From Legionella brunensis (GTDB lineage: Bacteria > Pseudomonadota > Gammaproteobacteria > Legionellales > Legionellaceae), in assembly GCF_001467025.1 (NCBI RefSeq), contig NZ_LNXV01000033.1, positions 126,940-160,745 on the forward strand: a stretch of 33,806 nucleotides of DNA. The letters are read 5' to 3'. Both the position numbers and the translations under genes were made by a program. Shown here piece by piece: positions 1 to 7,663 of this stretch; the first letter of the stretch is position 1, and each line of letters starts with the position of its first letter. The notes under the pieces were generated by a model. It saw only the letters and a program-made list of their open reading frames with translations, was not told where the DNA came from and searched no databases.

Positions 1-312
1 CAAGCTGATGCCTACCTTTTTAAGGGTGTTTTGCATGACTTCAACGATGCTCTAATGAAGCAAATTTTGCAGAACTGCTATCAACAAATGCCTAAAGAAG
101 CCATCCTTTTTATTGCCGAGCAGATCCTACCTGAGAATAATACTCCCCACCCTAATAAAACAATGGATATCGTAATGATGGTTTTATTAGGAGGAAGACA
201 ACGAAATTTGGCAGAGTGGCAACAATCAATAGAACCTACAGGCTTTGTTTATCAGGACAGTTATGAAACCAACACACTGTTTACTTTGATGGCGTTTAAA
301 CCTAAAAAATAG
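1..312 (+). CDS. O-methyltransferase, C-terminal part (5' end outside window)
   Basis: The frame is open from base 1, so this is the C-terminal ~103 residues of a gene that begins left of the window; the internal TTG at 31 is not its start. The text reads ADAYLFKGVLHDFND, then NCYQQMPKEA and AEQILPE, the end of the SAM-binding Rossmann fold of the Methyltransf_2 family (plant COMT, hydroxyneurosporene and polyketide O-methyltransferases). In that family the His of the HDW/HDF motif is the catalytic base; here it is the HDF at nt 34-42. Substrate is unknown: the N-terminal dimerisation and substrate domain is missing. The gene converges on the flavoprotein gene with a 33-base gap and no obvious terminator. 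Its position next to kmo suggests, as inference only, methylation of a kynurenine-derived or other aromatic product. Family call is firm, function open. Confidence 0.8.
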   Translation, partial: QADAYLFKGVLHDFNDALMKQILQNCYQQMPKEAILFIAEQILPENNTPHPNKTMDIVMMVLLGGRQRNLAEWQQSIEPTGFVYQDSYETNTLFTLMAFKPKK

Positions 313-345
313 ATTTTCATATGAGCAAGCTCGTTGGATAAACCA

Positions 346-1728
346 CTATGAATTAAACAAATGCGATCTTAGTACATGATGTGGATCATATTTTTTCTTA
401 AGGCTTAGCCAATCTGGATAAACTGCACCGAAATGATCTTTCCAATAATTTTTGGGTAAATCATCACCTAGGTATCCAGAAAGATAACGTTTCCCACCAT
501 GCTCCAAAAATAATGCATCCAGTGTTTTTATCGTTTGCAAACAACCAGGGAGTAGTTTGTCATTAACACCTGGCGTAAGGATCATGACAGCATAGACTTG
601 TTCGCTATCAGGAAGCATAAAAAAACTGGTACTTTTTTGTTTGGCTACAGGAACAATCTGCAGCACAGTTGCATAATAAAGTGGTAATTGCACCAACAAC
701 TCTTCAATATGATGAATTAATAAGTGACCGGGAATAAAACATTCATACCATGGATGAAGAAGATCCCACTGTCCTGTCAATTTCATCGCTTCAAAGCGTG
801 AATCATGACGATGCAAATAGGACGCTATCGTTTCATCCTGGATATGAAGAGTTTTCCAGGGTTTTAAATGTTGACCAAGATCATTTAGTGTAGGTGGTTC
901 ATCATCATATTCTTTGGCTATATGTAACGCAAATAACCACTGTGCAAAAGGCAACCGTTTTCCAGATATTAGTTTCGCTCCTTGAATTGAAGGGGAACAG
1001 AAAGTTTCCATGTAATCAGCCTCATTTTGCACTTCCTGAATATCGTTAAGCCACTGTTCTTTGTCGAGATAAACTAAAAAAAAGGTCCTCACATTTTTGG
1101 AGCAACGACGCAAGTTAATGCATGCTTTCGAGATCACGGCGAAACGCCCTTGTCCAGAAAGACAAGCCCTGTAAAGCTCAGACTTTGCGTCAATAATTTG
1201 CACATCTCCTTCTGCTGTTACTACCTCGAGAGCTTTGACATGCGACACGCCCCCCCCAAATTTAAAAGAAGAAGCACCTACCCCACCTGCAGACAAGACT
1301 CCTCCTACTGACAAATTACAGTTATAGGGAATAACATAAGGAATTAGTGATTGACTCAACGATGACTCAATTAGTGCAGCCCAACTGGCATTCGCGTCGA
1401 CCCAAATGGTCCCATTCTCCTGCTCGTGGATTTGATTAAATTTTTCCAAATGCACAGTCAACCCACCTTCTATTGGAAGTGATTGACCACTTTGACTTAA
1501 ACCTTTACCCCTAACTGTTATAGGAAGATAATTTTGATGCGCATAATTGAATAAGTATTGAAGTTCTTCTAATGATTGTGGGATACAAACTGCAGCAGGA
1601 AGTACATGAGCTATCTTGCCAAAATCCTGGGCATAAGAAACAAGCGTATGCTCATCCTTGAGCATCGCTTCGCCGATTTCCTTCTCACACTGCTTTATCT
1701 GAGACATATTCCAATGCATTTGCTGCAT
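346..1728 (-). CDS. FAD-dependent oxidoreductase, PCMH / cytokinin-dehydrogenase-like
   Basis: The protein of about 460 residues has an FAD-binding PCMH domain in its N-terminal half: PITVRGKGLSQSGQSL (pyrophosphate loop), then NLSVGGVLSAGGVGASSF and GGGVSHVKALEVVTAEG. The C-terminal half fits the cytokinin-dehydrogenase-type substrate cap. In cytokinin dehydrogenases the loop reads GHS, with the His carrying covalent FAD; here it reads GLS, so FAD is probably non-covalent. The longest frame opens at 1773 and overlaps the upstream gene by 89 bases. I chose the ATG at 1728 because AAAGGA lies about six bases before it; this still overlaps the upstream gene by 44 bases, which implies translational coupling. 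A run of eight G on the coding strand (1250-1257) encodes the Gly-rich FKFGGG segment. The likely role is oxidation of an amine or alcohol in the same pathway as its two upstream neighbours; the substrate is unknown. Confidence 0.75.
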   Translation of the reverse strand: MQQMHWNMSQIKQCEKEIGEAMLKDEHTLVSYAQDFGKIAHVLPAAVCIPQSLEELQYLFNYAHQNYLPITVRGKGLSQSGQSLPIEGGLTVHLEKFNQIHEQENGTIWVDANASWAALIESSLSQSLIPYVIPYNCNLSVGGVLSAGGVGASSFKFGGGVSHVKALEVVTAEGDVQIIDAKSELYRACLSGQGRFAVISKACINLRRCSKNVRTFFLVYLDKEQWLNDIQEVQNEADYMETFCSPSIQGAKLISGKRLPFAQWLFALHIAKEYDDEPPTLNDLGQHLKPWKTLHIQDETIASYLHRHDSRFEAMKLTGQWDLLHPWYECFIPGHLLIHHIEELLVQLPLYYATVLQIVPVAKQKSTSFFMLPDSEQVYAVMILTPGVNDKLLPGCLQTIKTLDALFLEHGGKRYLSGYLGDDLPKNYWKDHFGAVYPDWLSLKKKYDPHHVLRSHLFNS

Positions 1729-2437
1729 TTTCATTCCTTTCTTTAGCCAATTGCAGTCGTTTGTTGCATGCAAGAATTAATCCATCAAACATCTTGTTGA
1801 ATGCATCATAGCATCTATCTATCATCTTAAGTGCTTCACGACGTACATTAACAGGAACTGGCCATTCAAATAATTTTCGTTCCATCTCTTCTTCAAAAAG
1901 CGCATGTGCTAGTTCTACTTCAAGATGGGAACTTGAGAAATATTTAAGGTTTTTATCAGCCCCTGCTTTTTTGACTTGTTTAACCACCTTTTCAAAGAAT
2001 ACATGACCTGATGATTCTAAGGTGAGCAATAAAGCGATATTCAATATTTCATCATCGGCTTTATAAATTTCAGACATAATGGCGTATGCAGCGTCCCGAG
2101 TCAGTTGAGATTCTTTGCTATATAGCCATGCTACGTCATCTTGATTACATGATTTATCACTGGAAACCTTACCAAGATACTTTTTATCATGTAAAAACCA
2201 TTTTTCATGACCAGCATCTTCTAGACGATGGTGACGAGCAACTTTCTTTAAATAAGGATCAGTAACTCTTTCTTCATTTAAACGTAAGATGTCTTGAAAT
2301 GTCATTGCCCAGAAAGTCAATTCAGGAACAAAATAGCTAATTTCTTCTAAACTATCTAATTGAGCCAATATTTCAAAAAAAGGATGATTCATAAATTCTT
2401 GTTGTTTGGAATCAATAAAAGATTGTATAGTTTTCAT
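1685..2437 (-). CDS. Heme-oxygenase-like diiron oxidase (HDO)-like protein
   Basis: This 250-residue, all-helical protein has no export signal. Candidate metal ligands are E39 (FVPELTFW), E73 and H77 (RLEDAGH), E141 and H145 (LESSGH), and H171-x3-E175-x2-H178 (HLEVELAH). The last spacing matches the H-x3-D-x2-H helix of the HDO family (CADD, SznF, UndA, BesC), whose members oxidise amino acids, fatty acids or N-hydroxylate amines with a diiron centre. The fold could also be TenA- or PqqC-like, but the number of acidic and His ligands favours a diiron enzyme. The start is secure: CGGAGG sits eight bases before the ATG. It lies between kmo and the flavin oxidase on one strand and probably shares a transcript with the latter. 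The assignment rests on motif reading, not alignment. Confidence 0.6.
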   Translation of the reverse strand: MKTIQSFIDSKQQEFMNHPFFEILAQLDSLEEISYFVPELTFWAMTFQDILRLNEERVTDPYLKKVARHHRLEDAGHEKWFLHDKKYLGKVSSDKSCNQDDVAWLYSKESQLTRDAAYAIMSEIYKADDEILNIALLLTLESSGHVFFEKVVKQVKKAGADKNLKYFSSSHLEVELAHALFEEEMERKLFEWPVPVNVRREALKMIDRCYDAFNKMFDGLILACNKRLQLAKERNENAANALEYVSDKAV

Positions 2438-2580
2438 AGTATTTGCCTCCGAGGCATAAATTCATTACTCAGTTATGGTATTGCAGCGAGCGTGCCAAAA
2501 TTTTTATCAATTTGGTCGCTTTATTTGCCAAAAAGGACCCTTTTTTTTCCTTTTCGCATGACAATACCTCGGGAAGCGAC

Positions 2581-2605
2581 AAAAAACTGTCCCCGAAACC
2601 AGGGG
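2581..2605 (-). terminator. Possible weak terminator after kmo
   Basis: On the minus strand CCCC (2605-2602) pairs with GGGG (2594-2591), and a run of six T follows at 2586-2581. The stem is only four base pairs, so this may give partial termination and let some transcription continue into the HDO gene. Confidence 0.3.
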
Positions 2606-2635
2606 TTATGACAAAATTTTGGCCAAATTAACTCT

Positions 2636-4009
2636 TTAAGTTGAATGAGTTTCGGCTTTAGAGGTGAAATTCGCCAAATTTTTGTCGTATTGCTCCATCA
2701 ATCTATCGATATCACTCCAATTTATTTCTTTAATAGACCTCACTTTTTCACAAATTTTATTTAATAGCTCCTTTTGAAACTCCCCATATGCTTTTGCTTT
2801 TGCATAAGGGGTATTGGTAAACATTACTAATACGTGCTTTGAGACATAGCGATCTGGGTAATGATGCATTAACTCCTGCTCGATCTGTTTTTTTAAATTA
2901 AATTTCTCATCGCGTATATCAGTCTGGATTTCATGATAATTATCCATGGACATATCGGCCACCGCATCTGTATTAGACTTGCGAGCAGCAAAGAATAACG
3001 GCATCACTTGCTTCCAGTTATCTTGGTGCTCTTCCAATAGTTGATTTAAAATCCGACAATCCTCGAAGGCACTATTCATTCCTTGACCGAAAAAAGGTAC
3101 GACCCCATGCGCTGCATCCCCGATAAGTAAGCATTGGTCTTCAAAATACCAGGGTGAACATTTAATTGTGCTTAGGTTACCTGTAGGATGGTTTAAAAAC
3201 TCACCAATCAAATCAGGCATGGCCTGATAGGCATCGGTGAATTGTTTTTTAAAGAAAGTATTAATTGAAATTTCATTATTTAGCTCCATAAAACTATTTT
3301 TACCGTGATTGGGAAGAAATAAAGTTCCAGTAATTGAGTAATCGCGATTCGGATTACCAAGTAATAGAAAAGAATCCCTGGGCCACAAATGTAAATGTTC
3401 AGGTATGAAATCGGAAGAGTAACCTCTTGAAATAGATAGCTCTTTATAGCCATGCGGTAGAAAACTTCTTGAATATTCAATAATCTGCATCTTAGCCAAT
3501 TCTTCACGCACATGAGACCCCGCCCCATCGGCGCCAATCAATATCTCATAATTCTTTGTTACATGTTCCTGGCCTTTATGTTCAAATTCCAATGATTTTT
3601 TATGTAAATCAAGACCGATCAACTTCATATCAAAATGTAAATGAATTCGTGATTGTCTTTCTGCAACATTAAGTAATAGAGCATTCAACTCGCTGCGATG
3701 AATAGCATTAATATATTCATCATGGTGGCGCCCGAAGGCTTGAAATTTAATTTCACCATTGGCTTCATGAATCGCTCTCGCACGCATAGGCACCATGATT
3801 TTCTCAACTTCAGACATCAGATTAACGCCTGCTAAACCGGTGATCCCGCGACAAGACAAAGCAAGATTAATCGAACGTCCACGATCTGGTTTTTCTACGC
3901 GAATATCTGGCCTTGACTCAAATAAATAAACCTCATACCCTCGCCTGGCCATATAGAGCGATAACAATGTCCCAGCTAAACCAGAGCCAATAATGGTTAT
4001 GCTCTTCAT
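2636..4009 (-). CDS. kmo: Kynurenine 3-monooxygenase
   Basis: FAD-dependent aromatic hydroxylase that converts L-kynurenine to 3-hydroxykynurenine with NADPH and O2. Its 457 residues match the family length. The Rossmann motif GSGLAG is at 8-13 with an acidic E31 at the end of the second strand. The DG motif is GADGAGSHVRE around 159-169, and the GD motif GDAAHGVVPFFGQGMN at 297-312 is nearly diagnostic of KMO among group A flavin monooxygenases. The C-terminal ~100 residues are helical, as in KMO where they help form the substrate pocket. GGAGAT lies about eight bases before the ATG. No kynureninase, tryptophan dioxygenase or formamidase is in the window, so the kynurenine source must be elsewhere or host-derived. 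The HDO-like gene 198 bases downstream suggests the product is processed further rather than going to NAD. Confidence 0.93.
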   Translation of the reverse strand: MKSITIIGSGLAGTLLSLYMARRGYEVYLFESRPDIRVEKPDRGRSINLALSCRGITGLAGVNLMSEVEKIMVPMRARAIHEANGEIKFQAFGRHHDEYINAIHRSELNALLLNVAERQSRIHLHFDMKLIGLDLHKKSLEFEHKGQEHVTKNYEILIGADGAGSHVREELAKMQIIEYSRSFLPHGYKELSISRGYSSDFIPEHLHLWPRDSFLLLGNPNRDYSITGTLFLPNHGKNSFMELNNEISINTFFKKQFTDAYQAMPDLIGEFLNHPTGNLSTIKCSPWYFEDQCLLIGDAAHGVVPFFGQGMNSAFEDCRILNQLLEEHQDNWKQVMPLFFAARKSNTDAVADMSMDNYHEIQTDIRDEKFNLKKQIEQELMHHYPDRYVSKHVLVMFTNTPYAKAKAYGEFQKELLNKICEKVRSIKEINWSDIDRLMEQYDKNLANFTSKAETHST

Positions 4010-4310
4010 CTTTTATCTCCATTGCCATCTCAGGTCAATGAAACCAGTCTTTGCTTAAGCCTCATCTATCCTGAGATCTACTATCCATAAATATATCCCT
4101 CACTTTCTAGGCAAAGTGATTTAGTCCCCTTACATCGACCTGATATATCAAATTAGTACATGATCAATTCTCTCCAAAGACTCATAATCCCATAGAAGCT
4201 TATTTCTGCCGTTACTAAGTAAAGGCCACATAAATCCTCAGCAATAATCATACCTAGCTGAAGAAATCTATAATTTCGGCTTTAATTATGGCCGGTAGAA
4301 CTAGATGAGA
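4010..4310. other. 301-base intergenic region upstream of kmo
   Basis: There is no convincing gene. It lies between the start of kmo and the 3' end of the next minus-strand gene, so it should hold the kmo promoter. Two perfect inverted repeats stand out: ATCTCAGG at 4027-4034 with CCTGAGAT at 4070-4077, and CACTTT / AAAGTG at 4101-4106 and 4113-4118 around a six-base centre. Either could be an operator or an mRNA hairpin. An AT-rich element (TATATTTATGG on the minus strand, about 4086-4096) could be a -10 region, but I cannot pair it with a good -35. Confidence 0.4.
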
Positions 4311-5165
4311 TTACACTTGATTATCTATGTCGAGGTCAGAAGAATCTACTTCTTGCTTTTGAGGAGGAAAAAAACTATTCGTTGATATTGATACTTTCGT
4401 TTTATCTAATTTTTTATGCTTAAGATAATGTTTCTCTTTCGGCAGGTCCCATTCTTCATAACACATAGGAACATTATGATTATATGAATTAAAAACGCCT
4501 GCATGATACCTGACACGCAAAACCATTACGTCTTGAGAGTAGATGATTTTACCCTTCACTCCATTTGCTTTAGCAAGTACATCCCTTTGTAATACAATTG
4601 GACCAGAAGAACCTTCAGAGGGTAATAAATAATTTATTGCCACCCATGGGTTCTCTTTCATATTTTCAAAATCTACTTCCCCTAAAAAATAAGAACGTTT
4701 CTCAACCCAAGGATCACAAATGATGGTGTCTTCATTCCAAGTTCTAGGATCACTGGGGTCTGTGTCAGGACTCCTACCAGCTACTACAAAAAAATGATCA
4801 ACCAAAGGATTATTAAATAGCTCAAGATTTACATCACCCTTTGGCAATGACGTGAGCAATTTATAAAGAAAATAAAAAGTTACGCATCCTTTTTCACAGC
4901 AATTTCCTACTTTATAAATTTCAGCGAGCAAAGCTACTTTTTTAATCCACTCAAGAGAATATACAGGTTCCTCAACTGGCTCCGCTCTCATTTTATTGAT
5001 ATTTTTTATGATTTCCTGGCCAAAATGAGTTTGTAAATCACTTTCAGTCAGGCGATTACTAGACCCTTTAATCACGGACATTGTATGTTCAAAGGCTTCT
5101 TGTGCATGCTTAAAATTTTTTTTTGCTACAGGACTAACCAAAATTTCTTCAAATAATTTTTTCAT
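4311..5165 (-). CDS. Unrecognised protein with Cys-His-Asp (papain/transglutaminase-like) signature; possible effector
   Basis: I do not recognise this 284-residue family. It has no signal peptide or membrane segment. Three motifs occur in the order expected of a papain-like or transglutaminase-like fold: GNCCEKG with C89 at the start of a hydrophobic helix, DHFFVVAGR with H124 starting a strand, and TIICDPWVEK with D151. C90 is the alternative nucleophile. This arrangement recurs in type III and type IV secreted proteases, deamidases and acyl-cleaving effectors of pathogens. The C-terminal tail is polar and acidic (EVDSSDLDIDNQV), which would suit a Dot/Icm signal. The gene follows the GGDEF-EAL gene by 43 bases and may share its transcript; I see no PmrA box in that short gap. 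Effector status and enzyme activity are inference. Confidence 0.6.
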   Translation of the reverse strand: MKKLFEEILVSPVAKKNFKHAQEAFEHTMSVIKGSSNRLTESDLQTHFGQEIIKNINKMRAEPVEEPVYSLEWIKKVALLAEIYKVGNCCEKGCVTFYFLYKLLTSLPKGDVNLELFNNPLVDHFFVVAGRSPDTDPSDPRTWNEDTIICDPWVEKRSYFLGEVDFENMKENPWVAINYLLPSEGSSGPIVLQRDVLAKANGVKGKIIYSQDVMVLRVRYHAGVFNSYNHNVPMCYEEWDLPKEKHYLKHKKLDKTKVSISTNSFFPPQKQEVDSSDLDIDNQV

Positions 5166-5208
5166 ACGACTTACTATACGTTAGAGACCTGGATTATTAG
5201 CATTTATT

Positions 5209-7515
5209 TTAATAATCTGGGTATTTTTGTAAGAAATCCTCTAAGGCATCGGGAGTATTCGGGGGTTTAAAATAATAGCCTTGCGCATAATCACAACCAT
5301 TATTCACAATAAATTCTTTTTGAAACTCTGTTTCTACCCCTTCAGCCAAGACCTCTAAATTTAAACTATGACCAAGATTGATAATAGCTCTTGCAATAGC
5401 GGCATCATTCTCTTTATTCATTAATTCGCTAATGAAGGAGCGATCGATTTTTAATTTATCCACTGGGAATTGTTTAAGATAAGACAAACTCGAATAGCCT
5501 GTACCAAAATCATCAATTACCAGTTTCACTCCCATATCTTTTAACTGATACATTGTTTCTACAGCATGATCAATATCATCAACCAATAAACTCTCGGTTA
5601 ATTCAAGTTCTAAATATTTGGCAGCTAAACCTGTTCTTGTCAAAACATCATCAATAACCTTTGGCAGTTGGCTTTGTCGGAATTGACGCCCTGAAATGTT
5701 GACAGCAATTGTTAAATCCTTGAAACCTTGCTGATGCCACCTTATGGTTTGCATGCATGCTTGCTCTAATACCCATTTTCCAATGTCAATGATTAAACCG
5801 TTTTCTTCTGCCATGCCAATAAAATCAGCTGGAGAAACCTGACCTAATAGATGACTATTCCAACGTAGTAAAGCTTCAAAACCAACAATTTGGTGTTGCT
5901 TTAAGTTGATAAGAGGTTGATAGACTAAATAGAGTTCATCTCTTTTCATCGCGTCATGCAACGCATTATCAAGTTGCATATGGTTAATAACACGTCTATT
6001 CATCTCTTGCTCGAAGACACGGTAACTATTACGCCCACTGTCTTTGGCATGATACATTGATAAATCGGCGTTTTTCATTAGCGATTCATAATCAAGACCA
6101 TCTTTTGGGTAATAACTAATACCAATACTGCCCGTTATTTTTAAACTGTGCTGATCAATCTGAAATGGTTTTTCAATAAGATGCAAAATTTCCTGCGCCA
6201 TTTGCTGTGCCTGCAGCTCCGTGCTGAGATCAGGCAATAAAATAACAAACTCATCCCCTCCTAGCCGCGCTACAGTGTCATAGTCATTTGTCGCAATCAA
6301 CAATCGATTAGAGACTGCTTGCAATAATTTATCACCTATACTATGACCTAAGGTATCATTCGTCATTTTGAAACGATCTAAATCAAGGAAAAGAAAAGCA
6401 AGCAGAGATTTCTTCTTCTTAGTCTGTAAAATAGCTTGTTCAACCCTATCCATCAATAAAACGCGATTAGGTAATTCAGTCAATGAGTCATGTGTCGCTT
6501 GTCTAACTAACTGTTTCTCCATTTCACGACGTTGGGTAATGTCATTGATAATGCCAACGAAATGTCTAATTTTGCCAAAAGAATCACTTACTGGAGCCAC
6601 ACTTAACTCAGACCAATACATTTCTCCGTTACGACGATAACTCTCAAGCTCAACAGTTTCTTCTCGCTCTTCACGTATTGCCAAGTTGATCCTCTTTTGA
6701 TTAACCTGATCGACTTTGCTTCCAATTATTTGGGAGATGTTTTGTCCAATAATATGCTTTTCACCATAACCTGTAATACGCTCGAATGCTCTGTTAACAT
6801 AAATGATTGGCTGATCTGACCTGGTAATATCGATTATCGCGACTCCATGTGTGCTCGCTTCAATAGCTCGCTCACGAATCCGTAACTCATCATCTGCCAT
6901 GAGCTTTTGAGTAATATCGCGAAAACTGTAGACTCGACCCACTATTTCTGAACCCACTCGCTGGGGTTGTGTATAACGTTCAAAAATACGGCCATCTTTA
7001 AAATGAAGTAAGGGCAACTCCCCTTGCCATTCAGGGTTTTCATAAAGATATTGGACATCAGCAATCACCGCAGCCGGATTGCTTAGTTGCTCTAAAATAT
7101 ATTCAAACCCAATACTTTCTGTGCCGGATTCGAGCATATATGAAGGAATACGCCACATCTCAACAAATTTTTGATTCCAGTCAACTACTTGCCCCTTACC
7201 ATTAACCATCATAATACCATCTGCAGTTGACTCTAAAGTAGCACGTAGCAAGGAGAGTGATTTCTCTAGCTCAACGTTCTTCTCAAGTATTTCACTCGTT
7301 TCAATTTTTATATTGTTAGACAGGGGGGCTTTAATCGATCGCTGAAACTCAGGTTGATTGTGATACCATTTCTCAAGCAAAGAGGATAATTCCGGGGTAA
7401 AGGAAATTATTCCCAATTCTTCGCAGATATTGGTTAAGGAGGGCTCCTTCCCCTGCTGTTTGACAGTTTCAGCGGCAGAGGCAACTTTTTCATAACTAAT
7501 TTCTTGCCTACGCAT
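5209..7515 (-). CDS. PAS-PAS-GGDEF-EAL cyclic-di-GMP enzyme with KfrA-like N-terminus
   Basis: I chose the ATG at 7515 (768 residues) because GAGGGA lies just before it; a GTG at 7539 would add eight residues. Residues ~4-55 (ISYEKVASAAETVKQQG, then PSLTNICEELG) resemble the KfrA_N helix-turn-helix DNA-binding domain. Two PAS domains follow at ~90-205 and ~215-330. The GGDEF domain (~340-500) has an intact GGDEF at 419-423. The EAL domain (~515-765) has EAL at 547-549, ELTES, DDFGTGYSS at 668-676 and AEGVET, so both cyclase and phosphodiesterase activities look possible. The inhibitory I-site, normally RxxD five residues before GGDEF, reads NDYD: the Arg is replaced by Asn410, so product inhibition may be lost. 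The protein is soluble. It is the first gene of a minus-strand group and divergent from the PLP enzyme gene. Confidence 0.92.
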   Translation of the reverse strand: MRRQEISYEKVASAAETVKQQGKEPSLTNICEELGIISFTPELSSLLEKWYHNQPEFQRSIKAPLSNNIKIETSEILEKNVELEKSLSLLRATLESTADGIMMVNGKGQVVDWNQKFVEMWRIPSYMLESGTESIGFEYILEQLSNPAAVIADVQYLYENPEWQGELPLLHFKDGRIFERYTQPQRVGSEIVGRVYSFRDITQKLMADDELRIRERAIEASTHGVAIIDITRSDQPIIYVNRAFERITGYGEKHIIGQNISQIIGSKVDQVNQKRINLAIREEREETVELESYRRNGEMYWSELSVAPVSDSFGKIRHFVGIINDITQRREMEKQLVRQATHDSLTELPNRVLLMDRVEQAILQTKKKKSLLAFLFLDLDRFKMTNDTLGHSIGDKLLQAVSNRLLIATNDYDTVARLGGDEFVILLPDLSTELQAQQMAQEILHLIEKPFQIDQHSLKITGSIGISYYPKDGLDYESLMKNADLSMYHAKDSGRNSYRVFEQEMNRRVINHMQLDNALHDAMKRDELYLVYQPLINLKQHQIVGFEALLRWNSHLLGQVSPADFIGMAEENGLIIDIGKWVLEQACMQTIRWHQQGFKDLTIAVNISGRQFRQSQLPKVIDDVLTRTGLAAKYLELELTESLLVDDIDHAVETMYQLKDMGVKLVIDDFGTGYSSLSYLKQFPVDKLKIDRSFISELMNKENDAAIARAIINLGHSLNLEVLAEGVETEFQKEFIVNNGCDYAQGYYFKPPNTPDALEDFLQKYPDY

Positions 7516-7663
7516 TAATCCCTCACTAGAATGACACACGCTTTATAGCGTCTTTTTATTGAAAACCTTTAGTCAAGTTACTTAATTAAGATCGTTTTAT
7601 TAAATTATTATATACTGCTCCTGTATTTTTTGCCGGATAGCCATTTTTTTAGAAGGAATTCCC

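Noticed and set aside
2360..2631. Two plus-strand frames opposite the HDO gene start and kmo-HDO gap
   Set aside because: They overlap a well-supported antisense gene and its ribosome site, and contain low-complexity FFSF runs from a T-tract.
6368..6640. Plus-strand frame inside the GGDEF-EAL gene
   Set aside because: Antisense shadow of the GGDEF coding sequence, with Lys/Arg-rich composition and no ribosome site.
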